A DNA stretch of 64,000 nt from Lichenostomus cassidix (taxonomy: Eukaryota; Chordata; Aves; Passeriformes; Meliphagidae): assembly GCA_008360975.2 (NCBI GenBank), contig CM039211.1, forward strand, positions 53,002,600 through 53,066,599, read 5' to 3'. Below are positions 25,141 to 39,265 of the stretch, in pieces (position 1 is the stretch's first letter; each line of letters opens with the position of its first letter). A program made the translations under genes and the position numbers. The notes below the pieces were generated by a model. That model had not been told where the DNA came from, ran no database searches, and saw only the letters and a list, made by a program, of their open reading frames with translations.

Positions 25141-28100
25141 ATTTTGCTTTTCCCACAACCATTCCTATTCTCATACCATTTGTCCTGTTCTCTGGGAGAT
25201 GAGAAGTCAGATGCAGCATTGTCTCAGAAACGGAAATGTTTTTAATCTCATTACCATGAGCAATGATCCTCATCAGCCATAAAAAGGTGAAGATGAAGAA
25301 AAACCAGGTAATTGTATCCTTGCAGCAGATGATTTATGTTTGTTTTTTTGGAAAGAAAATAAACAGAAAAGTAAGGATGAAACATCTTCCTGAAGGACAC
25401 CTTTACACAGAGTGTGTTACCTGCACATAGAGTAGATGTGCATACTAACATAAACCACTGTGTTCCTGGGCATTCACGCCATCTTACTTGCAGGTTTTCA
25501 TATCCTCTAGAAAGGAAACAGAAGAAGGTGGGAGGACAGAGACTGCTGGCACCAGAGAGAGATGGCCCATACACTGTGCTGGAATGAGACAGGAGTGCAG
25601 TCTTCTGTGACCATCTGTAGAGCATTTCAAACCAGAAGCTGTGGAATGGGGTCATGAACTGGCCAGGTAGACTGATGTCTTCACTCCTTGGAAAAACAAG
25701 TTAATCATGTTCTGTCCTAACTGAGAGCTGTTCTTGGCAACTTAACCCATATACTGGAGAGAGTGGAGGGGAAAAAGTGCAGAGCGAAGCCAATAGACAA
25801 GTGTGTTACAGGGTTTGGTTTCTACATGCTTAGGGAAGCTGTTCAGTTGCACAGGAAAATGTCTGATTGCTGACAAAGAGGATACAAAATACTTATTCTT
25901 ACTTTTGAAAACCTCATCTCCACTTCTCAGTGTTTCTTTTATTACATTTTTCTCTGCAGATTATTGTGAGAATAATCCTTCCCAGACAATGGCATAATGG
26001 TTGCAGCTTGATCTGTCACGTACTTACGTGGCAGGTGGGGCTAACTAAGCAGTTAGGAAACAGAACTGCCTTCGTAATTGGGGTCAGATGGTAAAACACA
26101 ATAAACTCTATTTTCAGTATTAGAGGTCTTTGTTTTTATTGTTGTTTATAGATATAGTTGCTCCCCAAAATAACTTTGGCTCATTTGCGATTTCCTTTTT
26201 TTGATTGGTACACAGTATTTAGCTATTCAATTCTCTGATACTCCAGCAAATAGCCAGGAATTTTAAAAAATAAAAGTTCTCTTAGACTGTGCATATTTTT
26301 TCTGTTAATTTCTGGATCTGGGAAATGGAAAGAGACTTCAGGAGCAGACCAAATTTATTTTATGTTTGCCATTCTTTTTTTTTTTTTTTTTGACCATATA
26401 CCTCAGAGCTGATGTTAAATGTGACTTTTTTAGGGTATGCTTAAGTTTTTCAGTATTTCTTAAGCACCATTTTTTCCCTGCATTATAGAAGTCAGAATCC
26501 ATTTACTGCCAGATGACTGATGTTCACCCATAGCTGGATGGTTACTAGATGTTACACGTATTTAATCTCTAATATCCAAGAAAAACCTTTCCCCTCTCTC
26601 TCTCTCTGTCTCATTCCTCATTTTCATGTCTCATTTCTCACGCAGCCTCAGCCTCTGTTGGTCACTCTGATGACTTTTGAACTAGTTTGTCAATTTAAAT
26701 TAAATTAGCAGGAGGTCAAGAGGGAGGTTCCAGCACATTTCGTGGAAGTAGGAGATCTATTAACAGATGGCTGCACTAACAGTATTGGCCACACTCCCGT
26801 GTCCTCCTAAATGCCTGTGCAGCTTCAGGCACAAAGAATAGTTGCTGTTCCTGGACCCAAATTCTGTGGTGATTCCGAGCTGGCTGAAATGCAGCAGTGA
26901 TGACCACATGGTCTGTCCTGTGCTGTCAGTGCAATTGTCATCTCCTGCCTCGGGCTGTGGCTTCCACAGAAGAGAAGCACTGTGCACAGGGAAAGGAGCA
27001 CTTGGAGAGAAAATGCAGAACTCCACCAGCTGGCACTGTGCTAGGTCTGAGTGGATGGGTGATGTCACTGTCTGCCGTGTCCATGCCAGCTTTCACGCTA
27101 CTGACAGATGCAGCACAGCCTTCCTCATGAAGCGGAGTCTGCTGTGACTAGAGAAACTGCAGGGATCACATGACATTACACGGAGATTTTTTAAAAAGAG
27201 AATGGCAAGACCCTCTACCTAGAAAGCTCAGCAGCCCATGTATCAGAGTGTTGGAGCCAATTTGGAGCAGAATATGACACTCTGCATGCCATTGGTATAG
27301 CGTCACAGACACACGAAAACACCTTCAGCTTGAGACTCACATGACTGGAATTCACATATTCAAAGTGGTTCTGTGTTCCTCTGTTCCTGGGACACAGTCT
27401 TGAATGGACTCTGAAGCCTCTGCGTTTCCCACATGCCTTTAAAAAAACTCTCCCGGGTGTGAAAGGGCCGTGCTGCTCTGAGCTCTAGGGAGCGCGGTGT
27501 GCCCAGGGGCTCTTGGAAGGATGGGGCTATCACACTGGTAACTTCATGGGTTTGGGGCTGGCCAGCCTAACTCGGGTGTCTGGCTTTGCCATCTAACTTG
27601 CACTTAGATTTTAGGCCGGGTATGAAGCAGTCTTGCTGGAGTATCTGTGCTCCCTGCTTGCTGAGTGGGCAGGGGCAGGAGTCTGTACCTTGTCAGACTG
27701 GGTACTCCTGGAAGCTTTCAGAAGCTGTGATCTGTTTGCTCCACAGAGCACAGGTATGCACCACTTGAGTCTGCTTTCATAGGCACCTTGTGGCTGGGGT
27801 AGGTTAGGTGATCTGGGTGCTGCTCTCTCAGCTCAAACATTGTTCTGCAGAACAGCAGTCGACAGACAGGACTGTGTGCCTGTGGCTTCAGGTGCACGCA
27901 GCACAGGTACACTCACTGCTGAAGGCACTGCTGTAGGTTTGGGTGAAATGTGCTCTCTCATTACAGCCAAGTTTCCTATCACCTCTCCTAAATATATGCC
28001 TTTGCTGGGGTTTAAGGAAGCCTTCAATGTCTAGACTCACCACAAAGTTTATTTAATAAAAATAAGGCAGTGCACCCTTGGTGTGGCTCCAGGCATGATT

Positions 28101-31100
28101 GGCAGGATGCTAGCTGCTCAGGTTTTATTTAATCCTAAAGAGTAGGAATAAGTTGAAATTTCTAGACAACTGATTTTCTTATTTTAGAGCTCATCACACC
28201 AATATGAACAAGAGGCACTGAAAAAGCAGCTATAAATAGCAGTGAGATTTGCTTATTTCTGCTATTCTAGCTAAGATTTTATGATGTGCTTTTTGGTCTT
28301 GATTATACACATCAAGGTAGAAAACAGGCTAAAGCAGATTTTTAATCAATTATATAATTAACTTTAAATTACTTCCTTGGCCCTATTGTTAATTTTTAAA
28401 GGAAATTAAAAAGGAAAAAAAGGTATTTTTTGGGCCTATCACTTTGCAGAGAGCCTCTCTTAGTAAAGTGGTCTTTGCTGTGCTCTGTAAGATTAGGCAT
28501 TCATTGCTAGAAACATTTCCATTTATTTTTCATTCTGAATCTCTCTTACTAAAAAAGTCAAAGCACATTCTATTTATTGACCAATTTTGAAAATTTATGG
28601 ATTCACAAATTCACACATGAGCTTAAACATCTACTTAATTTTCTGAATGAATTTTTTCTCCTTTTATGAATCACAACAGTTAGTTTAACTATGCTTTCTA
28701 ATGTATTTGTCGAGACTGTGATTTGATGAGTATATAATGAATAAAGTCACTAGGAGACTTTTCCTTATGTTTCATGTCACCTGACAACAAAAAAAAACCC
28801 TTACAAAGAAGTTTTAGACAGTATTTTTTTGAGGTTGGTGGAGTGAGTGAGTCTGTGTAAAAACCATTAGCTATTGAAAACCTGAAACCTAGTTTTCAGT
28901 TTAGATTGTACAAAAAGCTAAATACCAAGGGAAAAATAGCTAAAACTAGACTTTTTTCTCAGGAATACCAGTTAGTTCATGTCTGTAAAATACATTGAAA
29001 TTAAGAAGTGAAAATCAAAATATAATTATTGCAAAAAATATCTTTTTAATTTTAAAAATCTTTTTATTGGGTCAATAAAAAACTATGACAATACAAAAAG
29101 TAGACAAGAATCCAGAATTAAGCTTATAGAAACAATAGGTCCATGAAACATGAAAAGAATATAAGCTAAGGTCCCTATACTTCTGTAAACCAAGCAGAGG
29201 TTTCCCCTCTGGAAGGCAGTAACCAGGAAAGTCAGAGAATAAGGATATTCTGACTGGCTTAAATTTTTACTGGGTTTACAAGTAAATATCTTCACAGAGG
29301 GTAGTGTTTTCCTGTATTCTGCATTTCTCACTGCATATTCAGTATATTAAAGGACTGAGTTTTTAAAATGTCTTAACTTCTGAGTTTTTGTAAAACTTCA
29401 ATTTTCAACCAAAATGAAAGAGTAAACAGAGGTGGATTATAAAAAATACTATCTGCTGCTTCTCTGTGTAACAGCTTACAATATGACAGAGGTTTTGTGA
29501 CCAAATTCAAACTTTAGAGACAAATATACTCTTAGAGTGAAACGTAGTCCATAGAAAAAAATATCTTCCATTTTGATCTTTGGATCAATTCACTGGTGTT
29601 GAGAAGACAAGATGCAAAGAAACAGCCCCTAGATAAAGAATAAAATGAATAGGCTTGTTTTGTTTTGGTTTGGCTTTTTGTAGTCCTGCACACTGTTGCC
29701 ATCTTCAATTGCACAGGAAGCAGCAACACTTGGGGAGCAATACACAGGTCTATCCTAACAGTAACCTGGGGCTCCATCATGCAGAATGAAAAATGAAAGG
29801 TAAGGACAAATTCAAAGAAAATACAGCACACAGTGCAGGAGAAAGCTACTTTATAAATATTTGTAAGTGGGACAGTTCCTGACTGTGCATAAACATGCTA
29901 GAAAAATTATATGAACCCTGGGGTCCCTGTCTTTTTAGACCACAGCCTGAAAATTCACTTTTTTCTCAATATGTCTCTACCTCAAGTATATCTTCAGACA
30001 TGAGAAAAGATGAAAAGAATTGGAAGAGTAGAGTGTAACAGATGACATGAATTCAATAGTGATAAATAGGATGAAAAAAAAAAGGAGCAATAAAAAGATT
30101 ACACTTAAAACCTGCACTGTTAATTGGAATCGAGTCACAGTGCTTTTTTATTCTTGGAAAAATAGCAATTTGTCTTCAGCTCTGGCAGAAGAGCAGCATG
30201 CATAAGAGCAAATAATATTTTAAAGTAGAACAAGCCGACATGGCACCAAGTGAGATAAATGCTTAGCTCATAATCATTAACTCCTGGCCTAGCTACTGCT
30301 TTGCATTGCCAAAAAATCAGGATTTGGAGATGAATTATATAGGCTATAAATTATAGTTCTGAGATGCAGCATCAGAAAATAGTTGTAACTTTATTTGCCC
30401 ATGATCATTAAAGTGCTATAAAAACAAAGAGAAAAAGAATATCTCCTCCTGGGAGCCCTAAATCACAGATTTGTTCTGGTAGCTACTAATTTTTGCTGCA
30501 AAAGTAGCTAATGTCCTTGTTATTCATGAACCAAATGCCTGCTTCTGTTGGCAGTCTTTTCCATTATTACCTGCCTGAACAGAAAAGTCCTGCTGTTCTT
30601 AGAAGGGAGGGAAAGTGGTTGCAGCATCTTCTAGATGACAGGTCAAAAGTGTTCTGGACTTCTGCCTCAGCATGAAGCTGATCTACTGTGTAAAGTCATC
30701 TATTTAGCAAGATAACCATCTGGCTGGAGTAGGCTTGATGAGGTAATTGTTTTATGAATTTCTTATAATAAGTAAGATGAGTAGACAAGGCTGCCTATGG
30801 CATTCAGATATGAGTATTTGACCTTTACAAAATCATCTACCTTCCTTTCTGATGGAAAACCTGGTGATTTTCAGTGTATCAAAGGAGATACCAGATAAAC
30901 TTTCCCAGTGCTTCACAGTGAGCATGGGAAGGTCCAAACTTACTTTTCACATTTGCAGAAAAGTCACTTTGTCACCAAATCACCGAGACTGAAGCAGAAA
31001 AACTATTTGCTCCAGACTCCTTCATTTTGTCTACACTGAAGAACATTGCATGTTCTAACTCTGCTGAAGATTTCTGAAGATTTGCTGCTCTCAATCAGAA

Positions 31101-34100
31101 AAAGCGATCATATTCCTTGGCAGCTTGTCTGAAAGTTGTCCCCCACACTATTTAGAAATGGTGACCTGTTCCTTAGCTACATTTCCATCTTAAATTTCCA
31201 TCTACTAGTTTTACCTGTGCCTTTATCTTGAACATAAAAGGGTCTCCAGGACTGAGCATCTTCAGTGTCTAAAGGAGCCACAGCAAAGCACTTTTCTTTA
31301 CTAATTGTGCAAATCAAACTCCTGAAACTTTCTCTGTGCTGGTCTTCCACTTCTGAACTAATTTATATAGCTTTTACCTCCAATATCCGCTGGTTTTCAG
31401 TGTATTTTTAGAAATGAGGATGCGAAAGGTAGACAGAATTGTACTGTGAGCAAAGCTGCTTGCATTAATGGAACAAAAATTTTTAAATTTTGCAATAGAT
31501 TTTAAGGTAAATTAAGACCTCATAATAACCTAAGTATTTAAGTGACACAAACTAAGGAAAAGGAGCTTGTGTGCCTATAAGCGCATGGTGGCCTTTAACA
31601 GGTACTAACTAAAGAGATATGGTGATCAATCATGGGCAACATTTCTTGTACATTAAATTGGAGGAATGTTGTAAAGGCTGCTTCCAAATGATATAAGGGT
31701 ATCCCCTTTTTCTATCTGCAAAAATAAACTCTCTTATAGTCCGGTGTATCCAAGGATTATCTTACGGACATGGCTGCAGGTGTCTGCAGTCTCCAGTGCA
31801 GAATGGCCAACACAAACCTGCTCAGTAACATGTGTGTTTTGTCTGCTTGCCTGCTCCCATTACCTCCATCACTTCACCACTCTAAGCTTTTCATACTAAG
31901 GCTTCCTTCGCCTTTTCATTTTACGTCTCTGATCTTCCACTGGAATTCATGTTGGAAAGCACCCAACCCAAATGAAGTGCCCCAGGTAAAGAGTGACAAA
32001 CACTGAACTCGAGAGGGACAGAGGTCCCCTTGCCCTCCAAAGAGCTCATCAGGTTTCTCCTGATAGTCATCAGTAAATCATTACTTCAGAGTGTTTGGTG
32101 TGTTATCAGAGGTTGTCAGGGATATGGCTGAGAAGCCATGGGTGATCGTGATCTTGGTTATTGTTCTTTAATTCTGCCATCACAGTTTCAGCAAAGCTGG
32201 ATGCTGTTCCACTGTACTTGGTAAATGGGTTGTCCATGCCAGTCCTTCTGCTGCCCCTGCACAGGGACTTCCTTAGTCTTGGAGTCCAACGCAGGTTGTG
32301 CAGGATCACAGACAAGCTATGGCTGGGGTCACTGTGCCACACCAGGAACAGGAGCCATGCACAGCTCTTGGTGTGTGCTACACACAACCACTGCCCACTT
32401 GATGACACCACGCCAACCTCTGCTGGTGCCCAGGAGGACACACTCAGCTTCATGGCATGGAGGGATTCAAACCAACTTTGGGCATGTTGCAGTGGTTACA
32501 CCAAGGGAAGGAGCACTTCCTCGGGGACAGGTTTTCCTCAAATTTTCCTAAATATGTTCTGAACATATGGTTCATGCCTTACTCATGTGTTAGGTTTAGA
32601 GCTTTTGAAACACAACACTTCCAGAAATCTTATCAACTCTGTGGACAGGCATCTCAGTTTGAACCAAAGAAAGGTTTAGCCAGAAAGACATGTGGCAGAA
32701 AGAGTTATAGGAAAGTCATAGCCTATTGTTCATGCCTGTGGCCAGAGGAGTGAAGGAACTTTGTGGCCAGTGCCACAATGGCAGCCCAGTGCAGTGTTAT
32801 GTGCTTTCTCTTGTGATAGAGACCCTCTCCTGGAACAGTCAAAGACTTTAGTGATGGTAGAAAAGATGGGCACAACTGTGAAAAGCTATTAAAAAAGTTA
32901 GTATGGAAAACTAGCGCTTGTTGGCATGTATTGAAAAAGCTGATAGAGAAAAGGGACTTAGAGCTGTTATGGCAAAATCCAGTGTACTGCCCTGCCATGG
33001 TCAATTATAGGATAAGGACAAATTATGGGGCTCTCTAGAGAGCCAGTGTGATAAGACCCCTGGGCGCCATTCAAGTGTCCCCACATGTTGCTACTGGCAT
33101 GACCTGCTCTGCAGGATGTTTGTGTGGAGGCAAGGCTTGGTTCTCAGAAGGGTGAGCACCCGACAGCAGTGGGAAGGTGGGAATTTCATTTCCTTTTGCA
33201 GCATGTCCCATGAGTGTCTCTGAGGCGAGAGAGGAGTCAGTGACAGAAGAAAATGGTGCATGATTCTCTAGCTGCCTGGTCCTAGAAGACCAAATTCCCC
33301 AATAATGACATCCTGCCTCTCCAACCCCCCCTTGGCCTCAAGCAGAGCAGATGCTCTTTTTCTTCCCTCCCTGCCTCCTTCCTGGCTGCAGCAGGCCTGT
33401 TTCTGCAGTCAGCTGATTCTCAGCAGCAAGGTCCTGCTTTTCACAGTTCTGTACATAAATTTGCACAGCCCTCTGGAAAAGGTGACTTCCCTCCGAAATG
33501 CAGTAGGCCACTGTGCACGTGTGCCATGCTTCACTGATGAGCAAATGCTTTGTAGCTTTCTCTTAAAAGCTTTTATCCATGGAAAAGTGTAGTTTGCTTT
33601 TGTGTTCCACTCACTAGTGGGATCACACTGAGGAGAAGTAGGGCACACATATGAAAGAGTATGGGCTGCTTGCAAATAAATATCCTTCAGTGAGTAGCTA
33701 TTAGTAATGTAAACATTCTTAGAGGCAACTTGGAGAGGAGGACCTGGCATAATGTGAGTCCCTTGGTACATGCCAGGATCCTTGGGGCTGGTCAGTCAGG
33801 TCACTGCCTCTCCTACTGAACGTTTCTCTGGCAGCTTCTTGAGGATACCAGGTTGTAGACCTACACTTACTGTTTCCCTTACCAGGCTTCAAATTTATCC
33901 TGTGTGCCCATGGCCTCCCCGTCTTTCTTTCCTATACCTGTGAAGAAGAAGCCATGCTTGGGTGGAGGCAGAGCTCTTCCTCCACCTCTTGCCCCAAAGG
34001 CAGTAGGAGGGCAGCATGTACCTCCTGTTAAGTATCTCATGGAGGGTGTGGTGGAGAATATCAGATCAGCTTCTGTATCTGCCTAAATTCAGCTGTAACA

Positions 34101-36723
34101 TCTACATTTGCTCCCCCGTCTCTCCGCTTGCTGCAGAGATGGGACAGCCCAGGCAGCTTTGTGGGATGGCCCAGGGTGGAGAGGGGTGTCCAGCCCCCCG
34201 GAGCCACGTGGGGTCTGTGCCGGGGTGGCTGGGCATGTGTGGTGTGTGCGGTGGGGTGGCAGGTGACCCCTGGCACACGGGGATTGAATGTCTTACAGGT
34301 GTTGGGCACCCAGCAGCTGCCCTCAGCCGCTGAACAGGGTCAGCAAATGGCAAAGTGTCTTGGGCTGGCTTACACCTCGGGCTGTGGGATATGTGATCAG
34401 TTATCTCATGTTTCCCTGCTGGAACCAGGCACACCAGCCTTGCTCTGATGGCTAGCAGCATAGAGGAGCTGCTCTGTAATCACAGACATAAACACAGATG
34501 GAGCTGACCTCTCTAGCTCCTGGCTTTAATAAAAATCACATGTAGCTCTCTGCAGCCCCTAATGATGCCTTTTTTTCTTTTTTCTTTTAATTTTAATTTT
34601 TTTTTAAAGTACAAAAAAAGGGACAATGTTCCTGTAACTGTTCTTCAACATGGAAACCTTGTGAATTAGTTGCAGAATCCATGCATGCTTGCACAAAGTT
34701 GAAAAAGTTCTAAAATAGCACAGAACAGTTCTTTGGGATGTGAGTATAAATGCCTCATCAAAACTGCCAGGGAAAACCCAGAGAACGGCACATGTCCAAA
34801 TTTTTTTCTCTGTAGAGGTTTCTTGAGAATACTAAATATCTTTCAAAGTATATTTCAGCCCTATTTTTAGTCTGCTCTTTATACAGGAACTCCTAACCTA
34901 CAAATACTGGATTTGCTATATTGCAAAGTCTTTGAAAGACAGGACCCAGTTCCTCAATCTGTGGAGGGAGATGGCTATTTTATCATTAGATGACAGAATG
35001 GATCTAATTGTAATATCACATTTGGGGTATGAATTTTCCATTTCAGGTTTTAGTGGTCTTGTGTAGTTATTGCTTGTGATATAACTCCATTAGAAGTTCT
35101 TTTCTTTAAAATATTTGGGATATTATGGAGCTGGAAGATGTGATGCAAAGGAGGTTTCATTAAACCTCATTCCAGCCCTGCATCTTTGGGGGGATTTCTA
35201 TTGGCTGCTCTTTCTAAAAATGAGCATATCAATAACCAGATTATGGGCAAGGCAGAAATTTATCTGTTCACTGGATCACTACTGAAATTATTTGCATGAC
35301 AGAGGTGCATGTGATTGCTTGAATATCCAAACTAGAGGAGAGAGAGTAGTTATTTTTGAAAACGAAATAAAAGATACATCCTTTTAAAATTGTTTTTTAA
35401 GTATGAAAGTAAAATGTTGATCTGAGTGTTGCTAAGTCAGCCTGCTCCAGCTGGGAATCTGCCCCATGTAGTCATACTCATAGGGATGGATATTAATCTA
35501 TTATTCAACTGCGCAAAGTTCAGTGGAATAACTGTTCTCACTAATTGCTAATGGGCAAAATTGCTGGTGCTTATAACAGATATTCTGGTAACAGATAATT
35601 AAGCAACTAAGTAGTTGAAAATGTCACAAGAGAAAAATGATCTTTTCACCTCATTTGAGGTAATTTTAAAAATTGTGTCAGCTGAGCTCACTCGGCTCTC
35701 TACAGCCAGCCTGCAGCTCTGCTGGGGTGGTGTGCTGTGGGCACCAAGCACACTGACAGACGGCAAAATGAGAGAAACCCCACTTTCTTGATCCTTCTTC
35801 AGCAGCTGCCATTCATGCTCAAGAAAGAAGTACAAATTTCCAGCAACTACTGTATGTAGCTCTTGCTTGCACTCTCATAGAAGCCAGGTTTTGACTGTCA
35901 CTTGCATCCTAGCTGAGAGATATTGTTCCCTTCCACAAGCCATATCCCTGTGCTACTGAATCCTGAAAACTCTCTTCTTTCTCTTTCATCCAGATACAGT
36001 CCTGGAATCTCTCCTTTTTTTGGGATGTGCCACACCAAGGGTGGACAAATTTCTAACTGTAAAAAAGGAGGAGAAAGCACTTCTCAGCCTTTGCAACAGG
36101 GATTGTAGGGAGAAGAGAGTTCAGGCAGCAAATGAGCACAGGAGCCACAGCACATGATTTTGGCTCCTCCACCATGTTTGAAATTAATATCTCATTGTTC
36201 CTGGGGAGAGCAAGGGAGCAATCCCTGACCCCTTAGAGTCTTGGGGCAACGCAACCAGCACTTGACCTCCTGGTGTTTCAGCAGGCTCTGGGTCAGCAGT
36301 GTGGACCAAGGCACCAGGGCAAGGCAGTTCCAAGCAGCATTTTGAAAGCTGACATATCACCCCAAAGCCTCAGCACCTGCTGCAAATCTATCACCCTTTT
36401 AGGGATAGAGTGCAGCTGGGGATTCCTTCTGCTCCCTCTGCCCCCCTATCGCAGCCCCAGGAAGACTGTGTGTATGAAGTACTGGATGCCCTCCAAGTTC
36501 ATAGCTTTACTGGCAGCAACAGAGTACTTTGGTAGCTGTTTCTGCACATCATAAGGATGCCCTGAACCATTCGCTCTCTCAGGTGTGGGCCTGTTCCTAT
36601 TTGGACCTATTTATGGTATCAACAACATCCCCTTGCACTTCCCTGTAATCCAGACAGGGAAGCATGGAGAATATTTGATGTATTTTCCTGCCGGCCATAG
36701 ACAACTCTTTCTGATTGTTAATG
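25141..36723. other. Noncoding DNA without recognised genes
   Basis: No coding sequence is supported over 11.5 kb. The frames near 25251-25655, 26760-27147, 32161-32753, 33409-33771 and 34061-34461 have no motif or splice context, and most lie in GC-richer patches. A 17-T run (26375-26391) and a short CT microsatellite near 26594 are present. AT-rich, repeat-free blocks at about 28140-28760 and 30120-30420 could be conserved noncoding elements. No transposon was recognised, although old, diverged ones may be missed. Confidence 0.35.
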
Positions 36724-36728
36724 AGTTT
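36724..36728. repeat. Target-site duplication AGTTT, left copy
   Basis: AGTTT immediately precedes the solo LTR and is repeated exactly at 37353-37357. Confidence 0.85.
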
Positions 36729-36869
36729 TGTCCCGGATTGGAGACAAACTTCTCTGGGTGGAGAGTGCTCCAAACAAATGCCTCCCCCAAAAGCCAAGGG
36801 CTTTGGTACCCCCTTCCACCCCACTCACAACAGAACTTCTTAAATGAAAGTGAAAAAAACCCCAACCTA

Positions 36870-36875
36870 TTTATT
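36870..36875 (-). terminator. LTR poly(A) signal AATAAA
   Basis: TTTATT on the plus strand is AATAAA in the LTR's own orientation, downstream of the TATA-like element and upstream of the U5-like end. Confidence 0.6.
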
Positions 36876-37236
36876 TAACAAAACACACAGAGTGCCCTGC
36901 AAGGCACAGGGGAAGGGGGAAACAGGGGAAAAGGAGTTATTGAACCTGAGTTAACAGGTGGTAAGCTTTAGTGTCCTTATCTCAGGTGTAGTTTCCCCTC
37001 TCCAGGAGCTGGGCGGAGTTGCTCCAGCAGCTCCCTGGAGGATTCTCGTCTGCCGTGCTCCGGGGCTCCTTGGGTTTTCTTGGCGAGAAAGTGAATCGGA
37101 GAAAAGGGTCCAGAAACCAAGATGACGAAGAGGCACCCCGAGGGAAAAAACTCGCAGCGTGGACAGCAGCCGCCAGCCAGTCCCAGGAGTGTCTTTTCCT
37201 CCGCCTCACTTCCCCACAGAGAGGCGTGGGGAAGGG

Positions 37237-37243
37237 TTTTAAA
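37237..37243 (-). promoter_or_regulatory. TATA-like element of the solo LTR
   Basis: TTTAAAA on the minus strand lies about 110 bp from the LTR start and is followed by the GC-rich, CpG-dense part. The placement fits an LTR core promoter. Confidence 0.45.
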
Positions 37244-37352
37244 CAACCCGCTCTCCTCCCATGGGCTGAATGCAGTTAAAGCTGCACGACCACATTTTTT
37301 GAGCATTGGACAATGATATGGGAATACACAGCATTACCCTCACCCCAAGACA

Positions 37353-37357
37353 AGTTT
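37353..37357. repeat. Target-site duplication AGTTT, right copy
   Basis: Exact match to 36724-36728. Confidence 0.85.
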
Positions 37358-38813
37358 CAAATGAAGAGAGGAAGGCTCCCAATGAATAAGCCTTGCATCC
37401 CTAGTTCCCAGATGCTGTCCGTCTGGGTATCACACAAATTCACTCCCCCTGCAAACTTGGCTGGGCACCCTGTGCCAATGGCAAGCTGATGCAACAAGGA
37501 CCACATGCCTATTTAGCAGTAACAGTTACAATGAAATGTGATATTGCATCAACATTTGTCTCCAGGATGGCCACAGAAATACTAACATAGTCTTGCTCTG
37601 GCACTCACGTTGTACAGAGAGTGGTGTCACTCAGAACCTTATACTGGGATTTAAAAGGTCAGTTTGAATGACTGGATACCATTGACACTTAGCTAGAGTG
37701 AATTTTCCTCAAGAGTTTGAAAGTTAAAATCTTTTAAGTTAGAAGGGTATAAAATAGAGTGATAGATGGAGTATATTCCAGGTACACTTAAAAAATTTTC
37801 TGTTTTGCTTGCATAAAGCCAATTTAAAAATCACCTTCACTGAGAGTCAAAAAGCCTCATCAAAAAGTAGTCCTCTGCCAAAACTCCTGTCTCCAGTAAT
37901 GCTTCAGCAGGGCAGATGAGGGCCTGCTGACTGAGTCCACCAAAAATGCTGCAGTGGGCTTTAAATCAGACCCATATTAATTCTTGCATGAATAAGACAC
38001 AAGGCAGTTTTCTCCAGGGATTTTCTCTACTGCATGGCAGTGACTTTACACAGCTCCTCCATACAATCAGGGCTAACTACATGGAGACTGAATTTCTTCT
38101 ATAAGCAGAATTCCTTGAAAATAAATTAATGGGCTAAGAGGATAGCCCATAAGTCAGTGGACATAGGAACCAGACTGCAGTGTTGGGGCATGGCAGAAAA
38201 TTTAAAGAATTAGCTAAATACATATATGTGCAAAAGATGAGAACAGCTCAGAAGTCAGAGACAATTTTACTTGATTACCTGTACTAGGCAGAGGATGAAT
38301 GAACATGCAGAATCCTCAGGGTCCAGGGCATGGCATGTTTAGGAAGTTGCAGGAGAACCCAAAAGCTGTGGTACAGTAAAAAGGGATTTCTGTGTCTACT
38401 TTGGAGTGAATGGCAGGTTCAGGTGTCCACTATCAAGGCTTGGGCTTTTGTCATGTTCTGTCATTTTCTGCCTAGGGTGTGTATGCTGAATGAGCTGAAC
38501 CAATGCCTGCTTGGCTGTGACCTGTGCAGTAGAGCTGTGTGAAAAACAGGCCTTATAATTGTGTAGCTAATAAAAAAAAAAAAAAAGGGAAAACCACAAG
38601 ATGAAGTACACTGAAATTTAAAGAGTTTAACTGAAATAATGCCCAAATTCTGGCTGACCTGTAAAAGATACTTCAGTTTCATTTTAATATTGCTTAATAT
38701 CCTCAAAAACAATTAAAAAAAATTTAGAGGAGGGGACACCAGGACAAGTTTTGATGTGGAGCACAGTGTTACCAAATAAGAAGTAAAAAAGTTTTGATCT
38801 TCAACATCAAGTG
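37358..38813. other. Noncoding DNA, nothing recognised
   Basis: AT-rich unique sequence. A 15-A run at 38572-38586 follows an AATAAA-like word, but nothing upstream resembles a processed transcript. Confidence 0.4.
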
Positions 38814-39265
38814 ACAATCACAAAATCATAGAATGGCCTGGGTTAGAAGGGATCATAAAGACTTTCTCATTCCCTTCCCCCTGCTGAAGTGTGGGACACT
38901 TTCCACTAGATCAGGTTGCTCCAAGTTCACTCCAAGCTGTCCTTGAACACTTGTAGGACTGAGGCATCCACAACTTCTCTGGGCAACATGTGACAGTGCC
39001 TTACAACCCTCCCAGTAAAGAATTTTTTCCTAATGTATAATTGAAACCTACTGTCTGTCAGTTTGAATCCATCCCCTCTTGTCCACTTTCTACATGCTCT
39101 TGTAAAAAATCCTTCTCCATCTTTCTTGCAGGCCCCTTTAGGTACTGGAAGGCCACAGTTAGGTCATCCCTAACCCTTTTCTGTTTCTGGCTAAGCAAAT
39201 CCAATTCTCTCAGCCTTTTCTGATAGGAGATAAGCTCCATCCATCTGATCATTTTCTTGGCTCCC
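38814..39265 (-). mobile_element. CR1 LINE 3' end (minus), part left of the provirus
   Basis: Plus-strand landmarks are the complement of a fairly young CR1 3' end. They include AAAATCATAGAATGGCCTGG at the terminus, a CCACTAGATCAGGTTGCTCC block, CATCCACAACTTCTCTGGGC, AAAGAATTTTTTCCTAATGT, GGCCCCTTTAGGTACTGGAAG, and CTCTCAGCC then GATCATTTTCTTGGCTCCC. The element is cut at 39265 by the provirus and continues at 42463. Together the halves form one 3'-end CR1 fragment, 5'-truncated as is usual. Confidence 0.95.
39260..39265. repeat. Target-site duplication GCTCCC, left copy
   Basis: GCTCCC directly precedes the 5' LTR and recurs at 42463-42468. It belongs to the host CR1, whose sequence is restored if one copy and the provirus are removed. 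Six-base duplications are typical of alpha/betaretrovirus-like integrases. Confidence 0.9.

Larger units (their letters stand above)
36729..37352 (-). mobile_element. Solo LTR (624 bp), CpG-rich, minus strand
   Basis: The block begins TGTCCCGG and ends CCAAGACA, with TGTC/GACA inverted termini, between two exact AGTTT copies. This is a solo LTR with a 5-bp target duplication. Orientation is minus: reading that way a TTTAAAA element (37237-37243) precedes an AATAAA poly(A) signal (36870-36875). The middle (about 37020-37200) is rich in CpG, unlike the surrounding DNA, so the LTR could act as a promoter or be methylated. Five-base duplications point to an ERVL or gamma/epsilon-like group. The several open frames through this GC-rich part are composition effects. 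Confidence 0.85.

Noticed and set aside
36977..37306. Several overlapping frames on both strands suggesting a gene with a CpG island
   Set aside because: All lie inside the solo LTR defined by the AGTTT duplication; open frames follow from GC content.
38572..38586. AATAAA followed by a 15-A run, suggesting a processed retrocopy
   Set aside because: No transcript-like sequence or target duplication upstream; probably a simple A tract.
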